A stretch of DNA of 64,000 nt from contig CAYWLR010000006.1 in the NCBI GenBank assembly GCA_964459465.1, forward strand, positions 80,811 to 144,810. The letters run 5' to 3'. Below, piece after piece: positions 7,914-15,068 of the stretch. A model generated the notes under the pieces. That model searched no databases and had not been told where the DNA came from. It saw only the letters and a list, made by a program, of their open reading frames with translations. This DNA is from CALAMC01 sp964459465. GTDB taxonomy: Bacteria; Zixibacteria; MSB-5A5; GN15; PGXB01. Every line of letters starts with the position of its first letter. Within the stretch, counting starts at the first letter, position 1. Position numbers and translations under genes: made by a program.

Positions 7914-10472
7914 ATGAGGAAATTCGATCTTAAATTGTCGGGATTAATCCCGGCCCTTGTCATTATTCTGGTCGGAGGCCTGTTGACCGACCGGTCCGAC
8001 GCCGCGACCGAGGAAATTGTCGTCCGCTTTGAAGTTCCTCGCCTTCTTCAGAAAGATATCAGCGCCCAATACGGCAACGACCAGTTGTATCTGCCCATCG
8101 TGGAAATATTTTCATTGCTGGCGATTAACGTAAACGTCGATTCCCAGCATACCGTCTTTTCCGGCAACTATCTGACCAAAAGCAACCGTTTTGAAATTAA
8201 CACCGTCAAAGGTAAGGCTCAATGTTCCGGAAAGTCGATTACTCTGGACAGCACCCTTTCCATATGGTCGCCCACGGACTACTACCTTCGATACGACCTT
8301 TTTGATTCGCTGTTTCAACTGCCGATTTATTTCGATTTTTCCGAATTACGGGTGTATCTCCCTCTGAATAAGGAATTCCCGGCCTATCAGGCGCTGACTC
8401 GCAAACTGGCCCATCAGGCCTTGCGGGACGCCGCCACCGCGCAAATGGATGTCGCCAGAATTCCTCGCAAAAAGTCCAAATTGGAGGGGGGCGTGGCCGA
8501 CTGGGCGTTGACAACCAGCCCTGTCGGGGGCGGTAACCATTATGGCAACATCGGCCTGGGCGGGATGGTTCTCGGCGGCGATCTGGCCGTGCGGGCGTCC
8601 GCCGACAGCCGAACCGGTCTGCAAACCGACCAGCTTGATTACCGCTGGCACTATTACTTTGAAAATAACCGTTACATTTCGCGGGCCGATTTGGGAACGA
8701 TCAACACTTCGGGCTTGATCGGAAGAAATCTTAACGGCGCACTGGCGACCAATCAACCCGAAATCGACCGGAAATATTTCCAGACTATCAGCCTCGAAGA
8801 TCATATCGGGGAAGGTTGGGAAGTCGAATTGTATGTCAATAATAGACTGGTCGATTTCACGCATACCGATCAAAGCGGTAATTACCATTTCCTCGTAGAC
8901 ATCAATTACGGCTCGTCGCGAGTCATGGTGAAAAAGTATGGCCCCGATGGCCAGATGGAGACGGAGGAAAAATACATCAGCGTTCCCTATAATTTGATTC
9001 CCAAAAACGAATTTGAATATACGGCGGCGGTGGGCAGGTCACGTAACGCCGCCAACCCGGGCGAATATGGTCAGGGCATGCTTTATTATGGAGTATTTAA
9101 TAATCTGACGGCCGGCATCAGCGGGGATATCCCGATTGCGTCCGACATCGATGAAAAACCATCAATGGCCGGGGAGCTGACCTTTCATCCTCTGGGGAAC
9201 TTAATGGTGAACGGTTCCCACTCACCGAAAAACGCTACCAAAATTTCCATGAATTATTCCCAGCCTTCGATGGTCGGCATTAACGGAAGCTTCACCCGTT
9301 ATTATGAAAATTCGGCCAACAGCAGAATGGGACAAATCAGCAATATGCGTTTTTCGATTTCGGTCCCGCTCAAATTCGGGCAGAAACGACTCGGCCTGCG
9401 CTATCATGTGAGTCTGGACAAATTTGAATATTACTCACACGTGAATATGAGTTATGGTTTCAGCGGGTCTATTTACAGATTCAGTTTCAATTATCTTGGC
9501 AGTAGCAAAACCATGAAGTTCAAAAGTCGCACCGACCGAGAAATAACCAGCCAGCTGATGCTTTCGAGCAATATCATGAGGTTCATCCGGCCACAGGTGC
9601 GGTTCAATTATAATCATAGTCAGGACGAGCTTTCTTCCGTGGCTCTGTTTCTTAACAAGAGAATATTTAGAACCGGGCAGGCCTCATTTTCAATAGAACG
9701 AAATCTGCTGTCAAAGAGCAACATCATCATGTTTTCAGTAAGCATTTTTACCGATTTTGCCGAATTCTCGACCAAAGCCTATTCCTTCTCCGGACAAACG
9801 TCGATCAATCAGGTCCAACGTGGCTCGATCCGTTTCGACCAGTGGGACAAGACGTTCCGTTTTGACCGCAAAAACGGTCTCGGTTTCGGCACCGCCAAAG
9901 TCTGGCCCTTTCTCGATCAAAACTATAACGGCGTCCGCGAAGCCAATGAACCGCTTCTGCCCGAATTACGGGCCAAAGTCGGCGGCTCATCGGGCAAAAA
10001 ATACGGCAAAGGCAAACTTTATTATTATGACGGACTTCGGGCCTACGACCAGTTTAACGTCCAGATCGACCCCTATAGCCTCGACAATCCCCAACTCCAG
10101 CCCGCCCATGAAAATTTCATCGTGACCATCAACCCCAATACCGTCTCCGAAATCAATATTCCGGTGGTGACAGCGGGCGAAGTGACCGGTCAGGTCGACC
10201 GGAATATCCCCGATGGTAAAGTCGGCATCGGGGGCATTAAGGTTTTTCTGATGAATGAAGCGACCGGTAAAATAACGGAAATTACAACATTCAATAACGG
10301 CGAATTTTATCATCTGGGATTGGTTCCGGGTCTGTATCGGGCCCATCTCGATCAGGAACAGCTGAAAAAATACGGCTATATCTCGGAACCGGCCCATCGC
10401 TCTTTTCAGGTCAGGGCAGTCGCTGGCGGCGATTATGTCGAAGGTATAAATTTCACCATCGTTCCCCAATAA
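7914..10472 (+). CDS. Usher-like outer-membrane assembly protein with C-terminal beta-sandwich domains
   Basis: An 852-residue protein with a signal peptide to about residue 31. The N-terminal region (about 35-150) is a small beta domain. From about 200 onward there are alternating amphipathic strands typical of an outer-membrane barrel. The segment WEVELYVNNRLVDFTHTDQSG...VMVKKYGPDG...ISVPYNLIP (about 302-362) matches the usher plug and post-plug pattern of PapC/FimD-type proteins. The C-terminal part adds a FLDQNYNGVREANEP segment resembling SdrD-B-type calcium loops and a carboxypeptidase-regulatory-like beta domain (about 755-850). It follows the PapD-like chaperone by 15 bases. It is probably the outer-membrane pore for the DUF4402 subunits, divergent from proteobacterial ushers. 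Confidence 0.72.
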   Translation: MRKFDLKLSGLIPALVIILVGGLLTDRSDAATEEIVVRFEVPRLLQKDISAQYGNDQLYLPIVEIFSLLAINVNVDSQHTVFSGNYLTKSNRFEINTVKGKAQCSGKSITLDSTLSIWSPTDYYLRYDLFDSLFQLPIYFDFSELRVYLPLNKEFPAYQALTRKLAHQALRDAATAQMDVARIPRKKSKLEGGVADWALTTSPVGGGNHYGNIGLGGMVLGGDLAVRASADSRTGLQTDQLDYRWHYYFENNRYISRADLGTINTSGLIGRNLNGALATNQPEIDRKYFQTISLEDHIGEGWEVELYVNNRLVDFTHTDQSGNYHFLVDINYGSSRVMVKKYGPDGQMETEEKYISVPYNLIPKNEFEYTAAVGRSRNAANPGEYGQGMLYYGVFNNLTAGISGDIPIASDIDEKPSMAGELTFHPLGNLMVNGSHSPKNATKISMNYSQPSMVGINGSFTRYYENSANSRMGQISNMRFSISVPLKFGQKRLGLRYHVSLDKFEYYSHVNMSYGFSGSIYRFSFNYLGSSKTMKFKSRTDREITSQLMLSSNIMRFIRPQVRFNYNHSQDELSSVALFLNKRIFRTGQASFSIERNLLSKSNIIMFSVSIFTDFAEFSTKAYSFSGQTSINQVQRGSIRFDQWDKTFRFDRKNGLGFGTAKVWPFLDQNYNGVREANEPLLPELRAKVGGSSGKKYGKGKLYYYDGLRAYDQFNVQIDPYSLDNPQLQPAHENFIVTINPNTVSEINIPVVTAGEVTGQVDRNIPDGKVGIGGIKVFLMNEATGKITEITTFNNGEFYHLGLVPGLYRAHLDQEQLKKYGYISEPAHRSFQVRAVAGGDYVEGINFTIVPQ

Positions 10473-10759
10473 TCGGGCAGTTACTTAAGAGGATATCGAA
10501 AAATCAGCAGGTTGTCTTCCGAAGTTCCTGCCGGGCGGGACGACTTCCTGCGCGACCGATTCTTAAATCTCGACATTGTGGACGCAAAAGTGTCCCCAAT
10601 ATCGCCCTTTTCAAACTCCTGTCGTTTTTGACTTGCCAAATGGGCTACCATATTCCAGAATCGGCGGAAGTTGTCGGATAGTATTGTATTAATAATCCAA
10701 TTGATTATTTCATGGATAGAACATTGCGCACAGTTGGCTTATCATGGGGAGGGACTGCT
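10473..10759. other. Gene-free spacer between usher-like gene and methyltransferase gene
   Basis: 287 bases between convergent genes. I see no convincing open frame, RNA gene or terminator with a T-run. Confidence 0.5.
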
Positions 10760-11428
10760 TCACAAACCCCAGTTCCGTTCTTCCTTCTGCCTCTCAATTA
10801 CAACCATCTCCCTGCACCCATGCCAGAAAACAGTGCGGTGATTGATTGTTATCCTCATGGAAGAGCTTTTTAGAATGCCGCGAATTCCTCCAGTTTCCAG
10901 ATAGTCGGCGAACGATCCGTAGTGCCTAAGTCCGCCCATTGCCTCCACAATGCGCAAGGCTATTCCATGAATATTCACGGGAAGTGGAGCCAGCGAATCG
11001 ACAATGATTGTCTTCCTGGCAACACGCAGAGCCTCATTTATGGCCGCGATTTGAACACGCTTGGGAACCTCGTGAAGCAATAATATGATTGTTGCAAAAT
11101 CAAACATATTTGGCTCAAAGTCGGTAAGATTGGTTGCATCTCCGAGCACGAAACATACCTCGTGGCACCGATTCCGTTTGTTTGCGAAATCTATCATTCG
11201 TTTGGATGAATCCAGACCGACAATCTGACATCTATTCACCGACGCTAAATCAAAACAGAGTTCACCTGTGCCACAGGCAATGTCTATAACTGATGACCCC
11301 TTCGGAATATAATCGACCACTTGTCTGCGAACTTGCGCCAAAGGCCTATCCCACAGCATGTGGTAAACAGCACCATGCAGGAAGCGGTTTTTGGCGTCGG
11401 AATGCCCATCACAAATATCATCAATCAT
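10760..11428 (-). CDS. Class I SAM-dependent methyltransferase (UbiE-like)
   Basis: A 222-residue soluble protein starting at ATG. The SAM-binding glycine motif VIDIACGTGELC lies at about residues 47-58, the acidic ribose-binding end of strand 2 at VGLDSSKRM (about 70-78), and motif II-like GDATNLTDFEPNMFDFATIILLLHEV at about 96-121. This is the arrangement of methyltransf_11/25 families that include UbiE/MenG-like enzymes. The substrate is not recognisable. The gene stands alone, and its base composition is somewhat more A+T-rich than the neighbouring pilus locus. Confidence 0.82.
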   Translation of the reverse strand: MIDDICDGHSDAKNRFLHGAVYHMLWDRPLAQVRRQVVDYIPKGSSVIDIACGTGELCFDLASVNRCQIVGLDSSKRMIDFANKRNRCHEVCFVLGDATNLTDFEPNMFDFATIILLLHEVPKRVQIAAINEALRVARKTIIVDSLAPLPVNIHGIALRIVEAMGGLRHYGSFADYLETGGIRGILKSSSMRITINHRTVFWHGCREMVVIERQKEERNWGL

Positions 11429-11521
11429 AAGTGCCAGCTCACATACTTGTCCGTGAAATCCCGAGAGAGCAATAACTTGGATGACTTTATCTAATATATT
11501 CTTTTAATTGATTCGAGCAAC

Positions 11522-11547
11522 AAAAAAGCCCGGGTGTAAACCCAGGC
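11522..11547 (-). terminator. Rho-independent terminator downstream of tRNA-Asp
   Basis: On the minus strand an 8-bp GC-rich stem with one wobble and a 4-base loop is followed by six T. It lies about 95 bases after the 3' end of the tRNA-Asp gene and is probably the end of the tRNA transcript. Confidence 0.65.
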
Positions 11548-11641
11548 CTTGAAAGTCCAGAGCGTGGGCTGACCCCGACTCGTCGGGACGACCTGTTGCT
11601 TGATCGGCCCCAAAATCTTGTCATTATGTACATAAAAAAAG

Positions 11642-11716
11642 CGGGGCTGACGAGGCTCGAACTCGCGACCTCCTACGTGACAGGCAGGCGTTCTAACCAA
11701 ACTGAACTACAGCCCC
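11642..11716 (-). tRNA. tRNA-Asp (GTC)
   Basis: The minus strand folds as a full cloverleaf: acceptor GGGGCTG/CAGCCCC, D arm GTTC...GAAC, anticodon stem around the loop CTGTCAC (anticodon GTC), and T arm with TTCGAGC. The discriminator base is G, as expected for tRNA-Asp. CCA is not encoded. A degenerate copy of its 5' part lies at 12019-12078. Confidence 0.92.
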
Positions 11717-11790
11717 GGCAATCAGAAACCTTTTTCCTTAACCGAGCGGTATCTATATTATATTAATTCGGCAGAATTATCAATCAATTT

Positions 11791-12011
11791 TTACAGTTTC
11801 CCCTTATTTTTCCATGATTTTAACTGCTTTTCTCTGGACATTGCCTCCGACCTCGTGTCGAACCGCTCCGTATATACCAGCATTCCGGGGGACGTCCGAC
11901 CTGGCATATCCCGAACGCCCGCCATTATGACGTCTTAGCCTGTCATCCAGATTGCCGGTTGCGCCATTATAAAATCATCGGTCCTTTTTGCTTTTGATGA
12001 TATAAAGGAAT
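11791..12011 (-). pseudogene. Decayed GIY-YIG endonuclease-family gene between tRNA-Asp and a tRNA fragment
   Basis: Reading the minus strand, one frame gives LYIIKSKKD, then after a stop FYNGATGNLDDRLRRHNGGR-SGYARS, and a second frame continues VYTERFDTRSEAMSREKQLK and SWKNKGKL to TAA at 11791-11793. Joined, these follow the small GIY-YIG family pattern (LYI start, F/YxGaTxxLxxRLxxHN, LVYxExF, a conserved Glu in the SREKQLK-type helix). At least one in-frame stop and one frameshift make it non-functional as assembled. An intact relative lies at 28531-28824, also beside a tRNA gene with a partial tRNA copy. Confidence 0.7.
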
Positions 12012-12018
12012 TATTTCA

Positions 12019-12078
12019 AACTCGCGACTTTCCCGACTTGGCGGTCAGGATGTTTTAACCAAACAGAACTACAGCCCC
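12019..12078 (-). pseudogene. Degenerate tRNA fragment, partial duplicate of tRNA-Asp
   Basis: The minus strand reproduces the 5' part of the nearby tRNA-Asp, including six upstream bases (ATTGCC) and GGGGCTGTAGTTC-GTTTGGTTA. The anticodon stem has changed and the 3' acceptor and T-stem strands are missing, so no cloverleaf forms. GTCGCGAGTT of the T arm is still recognisable. It is separated from the intact tRNA by the GIY-YIG relic. Confidence 0.7.
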
Positions 12079-12092
12079 GGCAATAAAACTAT

Positions 12093-12166
12093 TGGGCAGT
12101 ACTGGACTCGAACCAGTGACCCCCTGCGTGTAAGGCAGGTGCTCTAACCAACTGAGCTAACTGCCC
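12093..12166 (-). tRNA. tRNA-Val (TAC)
   Basis: The minus strand gives a standard 74-base cloverleaf: acceptor GGGCAGT/ACTGCCC, D arm GCTC...GAGC, anticodon stem CCTGC/GCAGG around loop CTTACAC (anticodon TAC), and T arm ACTGG TTCGAGT CCAGT. The discriminator base is A. It lies just downstream of the small membrane protein gene. Confidence 0.94.
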
Positions 12167-12178
12167 TATACTACACGC

Positions 12179-12424
12179 TCAGCTTTCACTTCCGGCTTCC
12201 TCGGAAGCTTTGCGCTTCTTGCGGTCCCGAATCATAATCGATATCGGAATCAGCACGCAATACCCCAGAACCAGAAGAATCGGAGCCAGGGTTATGGATC
12301 CGGCCGACAATGCGATATAGCCGCCGATTATCACCACCAGGCCGAACCCGAAAAATAGGTAGTTAATCGTCCCGAATGGCCATTCGAAACGGCCCTTGTC
12401 TTCGTCTTTTTCTTTTTTTGCCAT
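12179..12424 (-). CDS. Small two-helix membrane protein (DUF3098-like)
   Basis: An 81-residue protein from ATG 12424; a TTG 18 bases upstream is the longer option. A charged N-terminus (KKEKDEDKGRFEW) leads into two membrane helices (about residues 21-42 and 47-66), then a basic and acidic tail. Length, charged start and double-helix layout match DUF3098-type proteins of FCB bacteria, whose function is unknown. It is the last gene of the minus-strand run that begins with recX, 51 bases after the O-antigen ligase stop. Confidence 0.65.
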   Translation of the reverse strand: MAKKEKDEDKGRFEWPFGTINYLFFGFGLVVIIGGYIALSAGSITLAPILLVLGYCVLIPISIMIRDRKKRKASEEAGSES

Positions 12425-12475
12425 CACTTTAACAGACTCCAATTATAAACGTAACCGGCTGATTGTCAAGCCTTT

Positions 12476-13723
12476 TTAACTATTTTCGGTCGTTATGGGT
12501 TCATCCTTTATATGCCGGCAAGCCGCAAAAAACAGTCCCCATAAAGCATAGAGGAATATCCGCAATTCCAAGTCATCCGTGACCGATTCATAAAGTCCGG
12601 TCAGAATGAATACAATTGTGGCGTTCATCACCGCCGATGATATTACCGGGCTCGTTCGGTCAGGACCGGGCGCGATAACGGCCCGCCGGAATTTCCATAA
12701 CATCGCCCAATATATGCCCAGAAATAATGCCAACGATGGCAACCCCGTGTGGACGGCAATATTCAAATAATCGTTATGAGCGTGGTTATGATAATAGGGA
12801 TAGGTCGGGTGAACATAAGGAAGGAAATTTTCCGCGAAGTTCCCCGGCCCGACCCCGAATACAGGTCGCTCGGATATCATCGAAACCGTCGATTTCCAAA
12901 TAACATAGCGCGACCGCGGATTGGTGCCGCTTAGCTCCATCTTGAGATGCGAAATATGCTGGCCGACCAGACCCGGGGCGAATAGATAAAGCAGTGAGAC
13001 CGTTATGATCACCGACGGCAGCAAAATCTTCAAATATCTCCCTCGATAATACGATAAGAACAATGCCAATACCCCCAGAAAAACCAGTCCGACCCCTCTT
13101 TGATATGACAAAAGCGCCGCCACCGCCGATAAAAACGAAGCTGCGCCAAAAACGATCTTATATTTTCTCGATTTTGTCAATTCAACCAGCGGAAATAGCA
13201 GGGCCGCGAGAATTATGAAATAGTTGCCGAACGTAATCGTATTATTGAAAAACCCGGAAACACGATATCTGGTGGTTTCTATCGGCAGCAATTTTTCCAT
13301 GCGATAGATATCGTATCCCATGTAATGCTGAATTATCGCATAAATCGAAATAATCACAGCCGAAATGGCCAGAAGTTTCAACATCTTGACAACCCGCTCT
13401 TTACTATTCAATACAATAGCCATGGCTGGAATGACCGCAAATATCCATTCGTCCCGGAAAATGATAAAAGACCGGCGCAAATCGGTTCCGGCTAGACAGG
13501 AGACAAATGACCAGACCAGATATAACCCAATGAATAATATCAGCGGGTCTTTGAAATTAATATTTCCATAACGTTTCTCTTTGAATAGAATGATCAGGGC
13601 GCAAAAAATGACTCCGGCGGCGAAAGTTTCGGCTCCGCCCTTGGAAAAAGTCGTTGTAATGAAAAATCCCCCGGCGGAAAAAAGGCCGAGTTTTCGGATA
13701 AATTCTATCGAGCGGTCGTTCAT
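12476..13723 (-). CDS. O-antigen ligase / polymerase family membrane protein (Wzy_C)
   Basis: A 415-residue polytopic membrane protein with about 10-12 hydrophobic segments. The large periplasmic loop contains the family signature region PVFGVGPGNFAENFLPYVHP followed by YHNHAHNDYLNIAVHTG (about residues 295-330), where WaaL/Wzy-type glycan ligases have a conserved H-N-x-Y/F-L motif. It probably joins or polymerises lipid-linked glycan at the periplasmic face. The start abuts the gmhA stop with no spacing. gmhA makes heptose precursors, so both genes fit an outer-membrane glycolipid pathway. Confidence 0.85.
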   Translation of the reverse strand: MNDRSIEFIRKLGLFSAGGFFITTTFSKGGAETFAAGVIFCALIILFKEKRYGNINFKDPLILFIGLYLVWSFVSCLAGTDLRRSFIIFRDEWIFAVIPAMAIVLNSKERVVKMLKLLAISAVIISIYAIIQHYMGYDIYRMEKLLPIETTRYRVSGFFNNTITFGNYFIILAALLFPLVELTKSRKYKIVFGAASFLSAVAALLSYQRGVGLVFLGVLALFLSYYRGRYLKILLPSVIITVSLLYLFAPGLVGQHISHLKMELSGTNPRSRYVIWKSTVSMISERPVFGVGPGNFAENFLPYVHPTYPYYHNHAHNDYLNIAVHTGLPSLALFLGIYWAMLWKFRRAVIAPGPDRTSPVISSAVMNATIVFILTGLYESVTDDLELRIFLYALWGLFFAACRHIKDEPITTENS

Positions 13724-14311
13724 CTAAAAAAGATCGCTTTCGATCAACTCCACCAGAAGGTGTATATAGAAAATATGTTCTTCCTGAATTCTCTGAACAG
13801 ATTTATGAGGAATAATCAGCTTTTTGTCGCATATGTATGCCAGTTTGCCGCCATTGCCGCCAAGAAGCCCGATTACCAGAAGATTCATTTGACGGGCGGT
13901 TTCGGCGGCTTTAACAATATTGGCCGAGTTGCCCGACGTCGATATGGCCAGCAGGACATCGCCGGGTTTGCCTAACGCCGCGACCTGACGGGCATATATG
14001 CTATCAAAACCGTAATCGTTGGCCGCCGCCGTCATGACCGAGATGTCGGCATTAAGGCATATTGCCGCCAAAGCGGCACGGTTCCGCTCCGAAGTCAGAC
14101 GAACAATCATCTCGGCGGCCATATGGGAGCTGTCGGCGGCCGAACCACCATTGCCGCAAATTAATATCTTCCCCCCGGCTCCCAGCACGCCCGATATGCG
14201 ATCGGCAATATCGACCGCCGCGGCGGCCAAACCTTCGGCCGTTTTCAATCGCAATTGCGCCGATTCCTCGGCCGCCCGCATGATTATATTACAGCGTTCT
14301 TCATCCGTCAT
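13724..14311 (-). CDS. gmhA: Phosphoheptose isomerase-type SIS protein
   Basis: A 195-residue single-SIS-domain protein of normal GmhA length. The ILICGNGGSAADSSHMAAE segment (about residues 48-66) is the classic GmhA substrate loop. The second SIS motif DVLLAISTSGNSANIVKA lies at about 117-134, and the C-terminal IQEEHIFYIHLLVELIE (about 175-190) carries the active-site Glu and His. GmhA converts sedoheptulose 7-phosphate to glycero-manno-heptose 7-phosphate for lipopolysaccharide core. It overlaps the end of the GGGPS gene by four bases and abuts the ligase gene. DiaA-like non-catalytic relatives exist, but the conserved residues favour an enzyme. Confidence 0.88.
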   Translation of the reverse strand: MTDEERCNIIMRAAEESAQLRLKTAEGLAAAAVDIADRISGVLGAGGKILICGNGGSAADSSHMAAEMIVRLTSERNRAALAAICLNADISVMTAAANDYGFDSIYARQVAALGKPGDVLLAISTSGNSANIVKAAETARQMNLLVIGLLGGNGGKLAYICDKKLIIPHKSVQRIQEEHIFYIHLLVELIESDLF

Positions 14312-15066
14312 ATTTTGATGCTTTCCCGAATGTGGGCCGCGCGCGCGAATTCCATAAGCCGCCGGTCGCCCGAACTCTCAAAATGATTGCCGACAATCAC
14401 GAACGATGATCCGGCCATGATTTTTTTCTCGACTTCTTCCGGACTTCTTATCCCGCCGCCGACAATCAACGGAATATCGGTATAATCGGCAACGTCGGCA
14501 ATCAACGCCTCCGGTACCGTCCGTAATGCCCCCGAACCGGCCTCCAGAAAGACCGCCTTCATCCCGAAATACTTCGCCGTCAGCGCATAGGCGCAGACAA
14601 TGTCGTGCTTGTCCGAGGGTATCGGAAGCGTGTTGGACATGTACTGCACCGACGTGTATTTCCCCGATTCTATCAAAAGATACGCCGTCGGAATCGGCTC
14701 CAGACCGAACTTTTTTATAATCGGAGCGCCCTTGAGCTGCTCGTCGATAAGGTACTGCGGATTGCGGCCGGACAAAAGCGCCGTGAATAAAATGGCGTCG
14801 GCGCATGGTGAAATCTGGCTGTGAGCGCCGGGAAATATAATTACCGGGAGATTCGTGACGGCTTTGATTTTCTTGACCGATTCATGGAAATTGCCTTTTA
14901 TCGCCAGCGACGAACCGACCAACAAGGCATCAACTTCGCATTCCTCGGCCTTTTCGGCGGTGGCCAGGAGTTCTTTTTCCCCGACCCGGTCAGGATCGAG
15001 TAAAACCAGAAAACCGCCGCCGCGCTCGGCTTTTATTTCCATCAATCTGTCAAAAATGCCGGTCAT
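14308..15066 (-). CDS. Geranylgeranylglyceryl/heptaprenylglyceryl phosphate synthase (GGGPS/PcrB family)
   Basis: A 252-residue TIM-barrel enzyme. FLVLLDPDR at about residues 19-27 holds the phosphate/Mg site, followed by DALLVGSSL (about 46-54), LPVIIFPGAHSQISPCADAILF (about 74-95) and YLLIESGKYTSVQY (about 129-142). AVFLEAGSGA, then IPLIVGGGIRSPEEVEKKI (about 197-216) and FVIVGNHFE form the C-terminal phosphate-binding motifs. The family links a polyprenyl diphosphate to sn-glycerol-1-phosphate, the first step to archaeal-type ether lipids. It sits between alaS (2-base gap) and gmhA (4-base overlap). Chain length and stereochemistry cannot be read here. Confidence 0.9.
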   Translation of the reverse strand: MTGIFDRLMEIKAERGGGFLVLLDPDRVGEKELLATAEKAEECEVDALLVGSSLAIKGNFHESVKKIKAVTNLPVIIFPGAHSQISPCADAILFTALLSGRNPQYLIDEQLKGAPIIKKFGLEPIPTAYLLIESGKYTSVQYMSNTLPIPSDKHDIVCAYALTAKYFGMKAVFLEAGSGALRTVPEALIADVADYTDIPLIVGGGIRSPEEVEKKIMAGSSFVIVGNHFESSGDRRLMEFARAAHIRESIKI

Positions 15067-15068
15067 CT

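Noticed and set aside
11491..11700. A 69-codon minus-strand frame
   Set aside because: It lies across the tRNA-Asp gene and its terminator; its protein is a translation of the tRNA.
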